This document shows, piece after piece, positions 36,699 to 44,752 of a DNA stretch of 64,000 nucleotides (position 1 is its first letter; every line of letters begins with the position of its first letter). A program made the position numbers and the translations under genes. Source of the stretch: Methylocaldum sp. 14B (lineage in GTDB: Bacteria; Pseudomonadota; Gammaproteobacteria; Methylococcales; Methylococcaceae); contig NZ_MSCV01000013.1 of the NCBI RefSeq assembly GCF_002005105.1, positions 87,313 through 151,312 on the forward strand, given 5' to 3'. Below the pieces are notes generated by a model, which had not been told where the DNA came from, searched no databases, and saw only the letters and a program-made list of their open reading frames with translations.

Positions 36699-37478
36699 TC
36701 AGCGCGTGTCTTCGATCTCCGAACGTGCGGCGATGGAAGGATCGCCCCGGATCGCGTCCTTTATGGATGAATGAAAGATCTGAATCCGGGTGTTCGTCCG
36801 GTGCCGTTTCACGAGGCGAAAGATCTTCGGCATCTGCCGGCGATCGACCCGTACGCAGCCATGGGAGCGCTTTTTGCCGAGATGTGCCATGGCCCCGTCC
36901 GAGGCATCGTGCATGAAGATGCCGTCCACGATTTGAATCGCATGGGTCAGGTATACCGGCCGGTTCAAGAGTCTGGTCGCGAAATAGGATGGGCGGCGCA
37001 CCGCCAAGGCACGCGGGGAATAGGTGCCGTCCGGAGTTTTGGTGGCTTTGCCCGGAAGTCCGGTCGAAACTAGTACCGATTCGAGCCCCTCGACGGCCTC
37101 GCCGCCAACATGCACCGACAGGCGTTGGTGGGTCTGATCGATTTGGATGATGACGGGGCTTTTGGGCTTTGCCGCGTGCTTTGATTCGATCTTGGGCTTC
37201 GATGTCCGGCTCTGTCTGTACAGGTCGAGTTCCGGCGGTCGATCGGCGATCAAGGGCGGGTGCCGTGTCGGTGCGAAGAGCGCGGCGATCTCCCGGTCCA
37301 CTTGCGGGCTCGGGCGGTCGGCGATGCGATACGGTATCGGCCGATCGCGCGGATTCCCGCCGTGACGGCTCAACGGAGCTTTGGGCGTCTGGAGCGGAAA
37401 ATCCGTCGGCTCGGGATAAAGCAGCAATGCTGTAAGGTACGGCAAGACGAATGCGATGGTTAACCTGGTCTTGTCCAT
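36699..37478 (-). CDS. L,D-transpeptidase (YkuD domain)
   Basis: A 259-residue exported cell-wall enzyme. The N-terminal hydrophobic stretch TIAFVLPYLTALLLYPEP is a likely signal or anchor, followed by a Pro/Arg-rich linker of about 75 residues. The YkuD domain (about 108-240) has the catalytic KRSHGCVRVDRRQ and an upstream GIFMHDASD in place of the usual HGT. It differs from the LysM/SPOR transpeptidase at 15280, so the window has two paralogous wall crosslinkers. Start ATG 37478 has no strong ribosome-binding site. Confidence 0.85.
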   Translation of the reverse strand: MDKTRLTIAFVLPYLTALLLYPEPTDFPLQTPKAPLSRHGGNPRDRPIPYRIADRPSPQVDREIAALFAPTRHPPLIADRPPELDLYRQSRTSKPKIESKHAAKPKSPVIIQIDQTHQRLSVHVGGEAVEGLESVLVSTGLPGKATKTPDGTYSPRALAVRRPSYFATRLLNRPVYLTHAIQIVDGIFMHDASDGAMAHLGKKRSHGCVRVDRRQMPKIFRLVKRHRTNTRIQIFHSSIKDAIRGDPSIAARSEIEDTR

Positions 37479-37565
37479 GACGGGTTTTCGATATCGTCGG
37501 CTGATAATGTTTTGACCGCAATAATCGCCTTGATATCTGTCAATTTTCGAGCCGAGTTTAGGAGC

Positions 37566-37655
37566 CTATTTCAGTAGGCCGTTCGCCCCGGCCTGTCGAA
37601 GGGCCTGTCCCGAGCCTGTCGAAGGATTTGGGGACCAACTCAGATAGGCTCCAAG
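37566..37655. repeat. CTGTCGAAGG repeat block
   Basis: CCTATTTCAGTAGGCCGTTCG on the left, CCTGTCGAAGGGCCTGTCCC and GAGCCTGTCGAAGG inside, and CTCAGATAGGCTC on the right. This is a decayed relative of the inverted repeat at 29400. Confidence 0.65.
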
Positions 37656-37771
37656 TTCTCTCGAACCTGAGGGCAGAAGGATCGTTTTTTCTGAGTGCCT
37701 CCTTCTTTTGAGAATCGCGCCGCTTTACGGCTTTTGGCGCCCTCGCGCAATTTTCGCTCGTGCCACCGGTC

Positions 37772-37922
37772 CTATTAATCAGGCCCGTAAATACCCTCCT
37801 GGTATTTCGGGCCGCCGCCCAGGCCGGGACACGCCCGGCCTGGGCTCACGCGGCTTGTCGCCGCGCCGGGGTATCCCTGCCCCGGATTAACCCGGCCTAT
37901 ATTTATAGGCCGGGTTAATAAC
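37772..37922. repeat. five-hairpin element, copy A
   Basis: 151 bases that fold as five consecutive stem-loops. Stems are GGCCCG.AAATACC/GGTATTT.CGGGCC; GCCCAGGCCGGG/CCCGGCCTGGGC; GCGGC/GCCGC; CCGGGG/CCCCGG; and the 15-bp TTAACCCGGCCTATA/TATAGGCCGGGTTAA. Ends are similar when inverted (CTATTAATCAGGCC and GGCCGGGTTAATAA). A near-identical copy lies at 54275-54426. It sits between the divergent L,D-transpeptidase and pyruvate-oxidase-like genes. Confidence 0.88.
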
Positions 37923-38008
37923 TCGAAAGCATGATCGTCCGCGTGCCGGTCTCGATGATCGGCCGTCGCGGGCGTGGCCGGCAGAGGACCTGGGAAAGGA
38001 GGCGACTC

Positions 38009-39799
38009 ATGGCGTACACGGCGAGCGATTTTCTGCTGGATCGGCTTTCCGCTTGGGGTATCCGGCGCATTTACGGATATCCGGGGGACGGCATCAACGG
38101 CATTCTCGGCGCGCTCGGCAGGGCCGGGGACCGGTTTCAATTCATCCAGGCGCGCCACGAGGAGATGACCGCTTTCATGGCCTGCGCCCACGCCAAGTTC
38201 ACCGGGCAGGTGGGCGTGTGCCTCGCGACCTCGGGGCCCGGCGCGATTCATCTGCTGAACGGACTTTATGATGCCAAGCTGGACCACCAGCCGGTGCTGG
38301 CGATCATCGGGCAACAGGCGCGCGGCGCCCTGGGCGGGGATTATCAACAGGAAGTGGACCTGGTGACGCTGTTCAAGGATGTGGCCCACGAGTACGTCCA
38401 CATGGCATCGAGCCCGGACCAGGTTCGGCACTTGGTGGATCGGGCGGTGCGCATCGCCGTGTGCGAACGGACCGTCACCTGCATCGTTGTTCCCAACGAC
38501 GTACAGGAACTGGACGCGGTCACCACGCCGCCCCGGAAACACGGCCATATTCTGTCCGGGGTCGGCTATGCCGCGCCGCGGGTGGTGCCCAAAGAGGAGG
38601 ATCTGCAAAAGGCGGCGGACGTGCTGAACCAGGGCCAGCGTGTCGCGATGCTGGTGGGCGCGGGCGCCCTGCATGCGACCGACGAAGTCACCGAAACGGC
38701 GGAGATTCTCGGGGCCGGCGTCGCCAAGGCGCTCTTGGGCAAGGCGGCGCTGCCGGACGACCTGCCTTTCGTCACGGGTTCCATCGGACTCTTGGGTACC
38801 CGGCCCAGCTACGAGATGATGCTGAACTGCGATACCCTCCTGATGATCGGTTCGCGCTTTCCTTATACCGAGTTTCTGCCCAAGGAAGGCCAGGCCCGCG
38901 GCGTTCAGATCGATCTCGACGGGCGGATGCTGAGCATGCGCTATCCCATGGAAGTTAACCTGGTGGGCGACAGCGCGGAGACGCTCCGGGCCTTGATCCC
39001 GCTGCTGCAACGGAAGACCGATCGCAGCTGGCGAGATTTCATCGAGCGGGAAATCCGGGAGTGGTGGCAAGTGCTGGAATCCCGCGCCATGAACGCTGCC
39101 GATCCCATCAATCCGCAGCGGGTCTTCTGGGAACTGTCGCCGCGCCTTCCCGACAACTGCATCATTTCCGCCGACTCCGGCTCCGGCACCAACTGGTACG
39201 CCCGCGACGTGAAAATCCGCCGCGGCATGATGGCCTCGCTCTCGGGCGGGCTCGCCACCATGGGCTGCGGCGTGCCCTACGCCATCGCCGCCAAGTTCGC
39301 CTACCCCGACCGGGCCGTGATCGCTTTGGTGGGCGACGGGGCCATGCAGATGAACGGTAACGCCGAATTGGTGACGGTCGAAAAGTACTGGAAGGAATGG
39401 CGCGATCCGCGTTTCATCGTGCTGGTGCTCAATAACCGCGACCTCAACCAGGTGACCTGGGAGCAACGGGCCTTGGCGGGCGATCCCAAGTACGAAGCGT
39501 CGCAAGATGTGCCCGATTTCCCCTATGCCAGATACGCCGAATCGCTGGGCTTCATGGGGCTCAAGGTGGACAAGCCGGAGGACATCGCCCCGGCCTGGGA
39601 GCGGGCTTTCGCCGCCGACCGGCCGGTGCTCTTGGAAGCGTACACCGATCCCAACGTGCCGCCGCTGCCGCCGCACATCACCTTCGAGCAGGCCAAGGCT
39701 TATCTTTCGGCACTGTTCGGCGGAGACGTGGATGCCTGGGGCATCGTCAAATCCGCCGCGAAGGAAATGAAAGCGACGGTTTTGCCGGAGACGGATTGA
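38009..39799 (+). CDS. TPP-dependent pyruvate oxidase / pyruvate:quinone oxidoreductase-like enzyme
   Basis: A 596-residue enzyme of the acetolactate synthase/pyruvate oxidase superfamily. The catalytic Glu is in QARHEEMTAFMAC; GVCLATSGPGAIHLLNGLYD follows. VALIGDGAMQMNGN..LVLNN (written VGDGAMQMNGNAEL here) is the TPP/Mg2+ motif. Overall pattern is closest to PoxB and YdaP-type proteins, which decarboxylate pyruvate to acetate and pass electrons to quinone or oxygen. AGGAGG precedes ATG 38009. The next gene (rhodopsin-transducer-like) follows by 87 bases. The substrate is inferred from family only. Confidence 0.87.
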   Translation: MAYTASDFLLDRLSAWGIRRIYGYPGDGINGILGALGRAGDRFQFIQARHEEMTAFMACAHAKFTGQVGVCLATSGPGAIHLLNGLYDAKLDHQPVLAIIGQQARGALGGDYQQEVDLVTLFKDVAHEYVHMASSPDQVRHLVDRAVRIAVCERTVTCIVVPNDVQELDAVTTPPRKHGHILSGVGYAAPRVVPKEEDLQKAADVLNQGQRVAMLVGAGALHATDEVTETAEILGAGVAKALLGKAALPDDLPFVTGSIGLLGTRPSYEMMLNCDTLLMIGSRFPYTEFLPKEGQARGVQIDLDGRMLSMRYPMEVNLVGDSAETLRALIPLLQRKTDRSWRDFIEREIREWWQVLESRAMNAADPINPQRVFWELSPRLPDNCIISADSGSGTNWYARDVKIRRGMMASLSGGLATMGCGVPYAIAAKFAYPDRAVIALVGDGAMQMNGNAELVTVEKYWKEWRDPRFIVLVLNNRDLNQVTWEQRALAGDPKYEASQDVPDFPYARYAESLGFMGLKVDKPEDIAPAWERAFAADRPVLLEAYTDPNVPPLPPHITFEQAKAYLSALFGGDVDAWGIVKSAAKEMKATVLPETD

Positions 39800-39886
39800 G
39801 CCTGGCCACGGTGCGCCGGCGCCTCGCGGTCAGTATCTTGGAAATGGCGCTTCGACAGTTGCCGGTTCAGACATGAGGCAAGCACT

Positions 39887-40264
39887 ATGGCGACTTCCAT
39901 CGGCAAAAAACTCTGGGCCATCGCCGAAGGCTATATCCCGCCGACGAGCGTCGGCGAGGGCCGGGCGCTCGAGAGTCACGAAACCGTCTGCATGCTCAAT
40001 GCAGGCGACACGGACGCCCACGTGGCCATCACCATCTTTTTCAGCGACCGCGAACCGGCCGGACCGTATCGGCTGACCGTGCCGGCTCGGCGCACGCTGC
40101 ACCTGCGTTTCAACGATCTGGAAGATCCCGAGCCCATCCCCGTGGATACCGACTATGCCAGCATCATCGAATCGGATGTACCCATCGTCGTGCAGCACAC
40201 CCGGCTGGACTCGCGCCAGGCCGAACTCGCGCTGCTGACCACCACGGCTTATTCGGAGGGATGA
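39887..40264 (+). CDS. sensory rhodopsin transducer (ASRT-family) homologue
   Basis: A 125-residue soluble beta-rich protein. It matches the Anabaena sensory rhodopsin transducer family along its whole length: LWAIAEGYIPPTSVG, SHETVCMLNAGDTDAHV, GPYRLTVPARRTLHLRFNDL and VPIVVQHTRLDSRQAE. In Anabaena this protein binds a microbial rhodopsin and may bind DNA or small molecules; most family members have no rhodopsin partner. No rhodopsin gene is in this window. Its stop overlaps the start of a lipoprotein gene by four bases. Confidence 0.88.
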   Translation: MATSIGKKLWAIAEGYIPPTSVGEGRALESHETVCMLNAGDTDAHVAITIFFSDREPAGPYRLTVPARRTLHLRFNDLEDPEPIPVDTDYASIIESDVPIVVQHTRLDSRQAELALLTTTAYSEG

Positions 40265-40674
40265 GAGTACTCATGCGGTTTCTGCTGTTGATCCCGTTTT
40301 TATTCTTGCTCACCGGCTGTCCCGTCCCGCCCGTTGCGACCGGATTTCCTTTGGCCGCGCCTTCGGCCGCCGGGGGTGCGCAGATTACGACCGTCACGCA
40401 GGTCACGTTGTCGCAACCCAATTTCCGCCTCTTAAAAGCGGATGTCATCGGCAGCAGCACCGGTTTCAGGCTGCTCGGCCTTCTGACCTTCAAGAGCCCG
40501 GATTATGCCGAAGCGATCACGCGCCTGTACGAAAAGGCCGGAGTCTCGAACGGCACGGCGCAGGTTTTCGTGAACCTGGTGTACGATCAGACGAGCCCCT
40601 ATTTCATCCTGTTTTCGCTGCCGAAGATCACCGTGCGCGGGGATTTGGTGGAGTTCCGGGACGACCGGCGATGA
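40261..40674 (+). CDS. small lipoprotein of unknown function
   Basis: A 137-residue protein with a classic lipoprotein signal (MRVLMRFLLLIPFLFLLTGC). The mature part has ITTVTQVTLSQPNFRLLKAD, GFRLLGLLTFKSPDYAEAIT and AQVFVNLVYDQ, resembling uncharacterised envelope lipoproteins with a TRL-like or DUF6567-like pattern. It is coupled to the transducer-like gene by an ATGA overlap. Its 3' end overlaps the convergent SDR gene by 47 bases. Confidence 0.78.
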   Translation: MRVLMRFLLLIPFLFLLTGCPVPPVATGFPLAAPSAAGGAQITTVTQVTLSQPNFRLLKADVIGSSTGFRLLGLLTFKSPDYAEAITRLYEKAGVSNGTAQVFVNLVYDQTSPYFILFSLPKITVRGDLVEFRDDRR

Positions 40675-41695
40675 GGCGGGAGCGCTTGGTTTGAATCCGG
40701 CGCTCGGGTTGACTGGGCCAGCCCCAAACAGCCAAGCCGGCTACGAGGGCTGCGCCGGCCGCGAGCCAGCCCCGGTGCATGTTCGCCCAGAGCAGCCAGC
40801 TCCACGGCCTGGCCCGGTTGTCGAACCGGCCGTGGGCACCATGATCGCCGGGCACCGGGTCGAACAGGTTGTCGGGGCGGTTCGACGGCAAGGGTTCCGG
40901 GCCGAGCTGGCCCTCGTAAGCCTTGTCGGCGAGATAGCGGTCCAGGAAGCCGGGGACGAGCTTGTTGCCGAGAATGGTTTTCACCGTCGGCCAGCCGATC
41001 CAGAATTCGCGGCGCGGGTGATAAGCGGCGTGAACGATGCCGCGCGCCGCCACTTCCGGCTGAAAGATCGGCGGAACCGGCTGGGGATTCCGGTTGATGT
41101 GTATGCGCGCCCAATCGAACTGCGGTGTGTTGAACGCGGCGATCTGCACCATCGTCAGCCGGATCTCGGAGCGGTCGTGGATCAGCTCGGAACGGAGCGC
41201 GTCGGTGAAGCCGCGGATGGCGAACTTGGCCCCGCAATAGGCCGATTGCAGCGGAATGGCGCGATAGGCGAGGGCGGAGCCCACCTGCACGATGGTTCCG
41301 CGGTTTCTTTGCCGCATCCGCTTGAGCGCCGCCATCGTGCCGTAGACGTAGCCGAGATAGGTGACCTCGGTCACCCGCTTGAATTCCGCGGGCGTCATGG
41401 CGCTCACCGGCGAGAATACCGTTGCCATGGCGCAGTTGATCCAGATGTCGATCGGCCCCAATTCCCGCTCGACCCGACCGGCGGCCTGCTCGACCTGATC
41501 GGGATCGGACACGTCGGCAGGAATGACGAGCGCCGTGCCTCCGGCCTGCCGGATATCCCGCGTAGCACCTTCCAATCCGTCCGCGCCGCGCGACAGCACG
41601 GCGACCCGTGCGCCGCGTCGGGCGAACTCCACCGCAGTGGCACACCCCACGCCTGCCGAGGCTCCGGTGATCACGACGACGTCCGATGTGCTCAT
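40628..41695 (-). CDS. membrane-anchored short-chain dehydrogenase/reductase
   Basis: A 355-residue NAD(P)-dependent oxidoreductase. The nucleotide motif is VVITGASAGVGCATA (TGxxxGxG), with the catalytic Ser near GSALAYRAIPLQ and YCGAK (YxxxK) of the active site. The fold ends near residue 250; about 100 extra residues follow, including a hydrophobic helix (GWLAAGAALVAGLAVWGW) and a basic tail. SDRs with this C-terminal anchor are common, but substrates are unknown. It is monocistronic and converges on the lipoprotein gene. Confidence 0.88.
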   Translation of the reverse strand: MSTSDVVVITGASAGVGCATAVEFARRGARVAVLSRGADGLEGATRDIRQAGGTALVIPADVSDPDQVEQAAGRVERELGPIDIWINCAMATVFSPVSAMTPAEFKRVTEVTYLGYVYGTMAALKRMRQRNRGTIVQVGSALAYRAIPLQSAYCGAKFAIRGFTDALRSELIHDRSEIRLTMVQIAAFNTPQFDWARIHINRNPQPVPPIFQPEVAARGIVHAAYHPRREFWIGWPTVKTILGNKLVPGFLDRYLADKAYEGQLGPEPLPSNRPDNLFDPVPGDHGAHGRFDNRARPWSWLLWANMHRGWLAAGAALVAGLAVWGWPSQPERRIQTKRSRLIAGRPGTPPNPRAR

Positions 41696-41854
41696 GGCTG
41701 CTCCTGCTGAATTATTTCGCCGGCGATAAGCCTACGCTTACGGATATTGACCGGCGCTTGCGACGGGTGTTCGGACGATGAGGCCAAAGATAGAAGGATT
41801 GGGTTGGCTGAGCCCAGAGCTTTCTCGGAAATGTATGTGGTCGCGGGAGTGGGC

Positions 41855-42292
41855 TTTGGAGCATTTTCATACCGACTGTACGGGCACTGGCGAGTAGGTC
41901 GGGAATCCCTCCCAATCGCAAACGGTCATCCGGGGAGCACCCGAATGACCCTTCCAATCGCAAACGGGCCTTTAATCGGCCCCTTCCAATCGCAAACGGC
42001 GTCTTCGGGAAGGGGCTGGCCGGCGCTCCCGGCCAGGCCGTTTGCGATTGGAGCGCCGAAGCCCCCCTTCCCGACGCCATGCCCCGGCCAAGCGTCTTCG
42101 TCGGCAAGGGATTGCCGACCTACGACCGTGCCCCCGTAGGTCGGGAATCCTTTCCCGACGCCACACTCCAGCCGAGCGTCTTCGCCGGCAAGGGATTGCC
42201 GACGAATGCTTGAATCGGTTCACCCGAGCCGAAGGCGCCAACGACGTCCGCCGAGCCTGTTTTGCCGTACGAGCGAGATGAATACGCTCTAG
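41855..42292. repeat. composite repeat with terminal inverted repeats (inverted orientation)
   Basis: Read on the minus strand, it starts with AGAGCGTATTCATCTCGCTC and the leader GTACGGCAAAACAGGC, and ends CAGTCGGTATGAAAATGCTC. Inside are three GTCGGCAA/GTCGGGAA hairpins and four TTTGCGATTGG modules, plus a stem GGGGCTGGCCGGCG/CGCTCCCGGCCAGG. It is the inverse relative of 29515-30056 and is the most complete long copy. Confidence 0.85.
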
Positions 42293-42621
42293 ACATCGTG
42301 GTCTATGTTTCGGAAAGTCGAGGTAGATATAAGCCACCCTATAGTGGCGGTTCATCCTTTGCCTTGCTGGCCTGAAAGATGCCCTTCTGAGGGCGGCAAA
42401 TCCCTCCGAGATCGGACTGGCAGCGCCTTGAAGCAGGCCGTAGCACGGAAAATGTTAGTCCTCTTCATAAGCCCACTCTTGGGCTGGGCATGAACCGGAA
42501 GTCCGGCCAGGAGATCTAAGCCAGTAAGGAATTTGGCCTGTGAGTCGCCGCTATGGATATTCATTCGATCTTTCCGGCCAGGCGAGGGATGTCTGGTTCG
42601 TGGGGTACCGGGTATTGCAGG
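42293..42621. other. intergenic region before the Slp-like lipoprotein gene
   Basis: About 330 bases with no recognised gene or repeat. Several short self-complementary stretches occur, for example GCCCACTCTTGGGC at about 42470. An upstream start for the lipoprotein (ATG 42553) lies within it. Confidence 0.4.
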
Positions 42622-43203
42622 ATGCACCGGTTGCGCGGGTGGTTATGGATTCTTCCGCTCTTGGGTGGTTGCGCAGCGAGTCCGATAGCCGAGTCCTGGC
42701 GGCAGGCGGCTACAAATCAGCCGTCCTTTGCAGAGATCAGCGCCGATCCGGAGTCGTTCAGAGGACAGACGGTAATCTTGGGCGGTAAGGTGGCTGCTGC
42801 CCGCGTTCTGCCGTCAGTGACAGAAATCGAGGTTTGGCAAAAGCCTCTGGATTCCAGTGACCGTCCCAAGGAAAAGTTCAACGCCTCTCAAAGCCGATTT
42901 CTGGTCCGGTGCCTTGGCTCTCTGAACTCAGCGGACTACTTTCCGGGCCGTCTGATTACCGTGGCCGGGGAGATCCAGGAGCAGGCGGTCCAAGACGCGG
43001 AAATTAGGCCGTTGGGTCGATTCCACTACATTTATCCGGCGGTCCGCTACCCGGTGATCGATTGCGGCCAAGTCCATGTGTGGCCCCAACGTTGGGAGCT
43101 CCCTGATGTCTACGTCCCGCCCTATCGGTTTGGGCCTCGCGAGTGGCGAGGGACTGGCTACGCTTACCCCTATTACTATCAGCCATATCAGCCGTTTCGG
43201 TAA
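42622..43203 (+). CDS. Slp-family outer-membrane lipoprotein
   Basis: A 193-residue lipoprotein. MHRLRGWLWILPLLGGC is a compact type II signal, which is why I prefer ATG 42622 to an ATG 69 bases upstream. SFAEISADPESFRGQTVILG and YFPGRLITVAGEIQEQ match the Slp domain. RYPVIDCGQVHVWP is the usual conserved end of the domain. The last ~40 residues are rich in Tyr, Pro and Arg. Slp proteins are induced by starvation or stress and sit on the outer membrane; their action is not known. Confidence 0.85.
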   Translation: MHRLRGWLWILPLLGGCAASPIAESWRQAATNQPSFAEISADPESFRGQTVILGGKVAAARVLPSVTEIEVWQKPLDSSDRPKEKFNASQSRFLVRCLGSLNSADYFPGRLITVAGEIQEQAVQDAEIRPLGRFHYIYPAVRYPVIDCGQVHVWPQRWELPDVYVPPYRFGPREWRGTGYAYPYYYQPYQPFR

Positions 43204-43552
43204 TCGACCGTTTCAGGAGCAAACGATCCGGAGTTTGGTAAAACGGGTTCTCCATGCGAGCCCTGCACGCTTTGCTCTGCCGGAAAGTTCTACTCTGAAC
43301 ACCATTTCCAATTCTCGGCGATCGACGAATGAAAGCGCTTTTGGTGTGGATGCTGGCCGTATCCTTTCGGCTTCAGGCCGAAGTAGGCCCGGTCAACTAT
43401 GTAAAGGTTCACAAAAATTGGTGGAGTGGGAAGAGCAACTGGCCGATACTCCTGAAGATCCGCTCATCATCAAGCTCTAAACGAATGCTCTTGGCATGGA
43501 GCAAAAGCCAAACTACGGTCCGACGCCTTCTCGTCGGGTAAGAAAGGTCGAC
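43204..43552. other. intergenic region with no confident gene
   Basis: About 350 bases. A short frame from 43329 begins MKALLVWMLAVSFRLQAE, which looks like a signal segment, but it has no known family and a second frame over the same DNA reads equally well (QKLVEWEEQLADTPEDP). It might be a small broken gene. Confidence 0.35.
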
Positions 43553-43942
43553 ATGAATCCTTTGAGGGCGCCGGCGATTGCCGCCAGTTGGGGCACGGCT
43601 ATTGTTTTGGTAACGCCTTTATGCGGCCTCTGGTTCTCATGCGGCTGTGATTGGCCTTGGGTCAACTTTTTCTTTGTTTGTAACGCCATAGTCAACACGC
43701 CAATCCCCCATTGTCCTTGGTGTGTGGATTCACTAACCGCGGCCACAAGCATCGGTTTTAGTATCGCCGCAAGTTCGTTGGCTGCTTGGAAGTTTCGTCC
43801 CACGGTCTCGAACGCTTTGGTGAGAATTCTTTACCGATCCGGAGTCGGCACCGCTGTCTTTGTCGGCGCGCTTCTTATCGCGGGTTGGTTGACGGCTCTC
43901 GCCACTGGCTATCCTTCGTTTCTGGGCATGAGGTTGAATTAA
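43553..43942 (+). CDS. hypothetical membrane protein with Cys-rich loop
   Basis: A 129-residue protein of unknown function. Three or four hydrophobic segments are visible (AAITASWGTAIVLV region, SIGFSIAASSLAAW, GTAVFVGALLIAGWLT). Between the first two is a loop with several Cys and Trp residues (CGLWFSCGCDWPW, then IPHCPWCVD), which could form disulfides or bind metal. AAAGG lies before ATG 43553. No family is recognised and neighbours give no clue. Confidence 0.55.
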   Translation: MNPLRAPAIAASWGTAIVLVTPLCGLWFSCGCDWPWVNFFFVCNAIVNTPIPHCPWCVDSLTAATSIGFSIAASSLAAWKFRPTVSNALVRILYRSGVGTAVFVGALLIAGWLTALATGYPSFLGMRLN

Positions 43943-44221
43943 ACACGGCTGGCAACGCCCGGGTCGCCCCATTTTGCCTAGACAACCGGGACATGCGGCG
44001 TTTAGTTCGGAAGGAGACCAGCCCGATGAGCGGCGATATGTCGCCTCGGGGCGAGATATCGCCGCCTCTGTCCCGCGGCTTGCTGCGATAAATTCGCTTC
44101 GGTACCGCAAGCTCAAGGTAAACGTTTGATCCATAAAAGTTCGAATGAACCGGTCGGGGCTGGTACGAAAGTTGATAAAAAGAGAGTCCAGTCCCAGAGG
44201 TTAACCCACCACGAGAAGGCC

Positions 44222-44692
44222 ATGACGAAAAGACGTTTGGACTATGCCAAAGCGGCGCCGGACGCCATGGAGGCGATGTGCGCGCTACAAAAGTACGCGG
44301 ACGAATGCGGTCTCGAGCGATCCCTGCTGGAGCTCGTCAAGATCCGAGCCTCTCAGATCAACGGCTGTGCCTACTGCATAGACCTTCACACCAGGGAGGC
44401 GAGGGCTCTGGGCGACACCGAGCAGCGGCTCTACGCGCTCAGCGTCTGGCGCGAGGCGCCGTTCTATACCGATCGGGAACGGGCCGGACTCGCCTGGTGC
44501 GAAGCGATCACCCAAATCAGCGAAGGACACGCCCCGGACGAGGTCTTCGAACAGGCACGCGCGCAATTCACGGACGAAGAGCTGGTCAAGCTCACGCTGG
44601 CGACCATCGCCATCAACGGGTGGAACCGGCTCGCCATCGGCTTTCGGAAGGTACCGGACACCTACCGGCCAGCGTGTGGAAAGTTCCGGTAA
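44222..44692 (+). CDS. carboxymuconolactone decarboxylase / AhpD-family protein
   Basis: A 156-residue helical protein of the CMD/AhpD superfamily. LLELVKIRASQINGCAYCID holds the redox CxxC, followed by LHTREARALG with the His of the AhpD proton-relay motif. LTLATIAINGWNRLAIGF is the conserved last helix. The family acts as alkylhydroperoxidase or in antioxidant defence. GAGAAGG precedes ATG 44222. It is 60 bases upstream of an RND efflux operon on the same strand and may be co-transcribed. Confidence 0.88.
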   Translation: MTKRRLDYAKAAPDAMEAMCALQKYADECGLERSLLELVKIRASQINGCAYCIDLHTREARALGDTEQRLYALSVWREAPFYTDRERAGLAWCEAITQISEGHAPDEVFEQARAQFTDEELVKLTLATIAINGWNRLAIGFRKVPDTYRPACGKFR

Positions 44693-44752
44693 AACCCTGG
44701 CGTGCTGGCGATGCGCTCCGGGGAATAGTGCAAGGTAAACGGTAGCAAGAAC

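Noticed and set aside
36562..37521. Long upstream extension of the BON protein frame
   Set aside because: A strong AGGAGG precedes ATG 36561 followed by a signal peptide. The extension lies over the L,D-transpeptidase gene in another frame.
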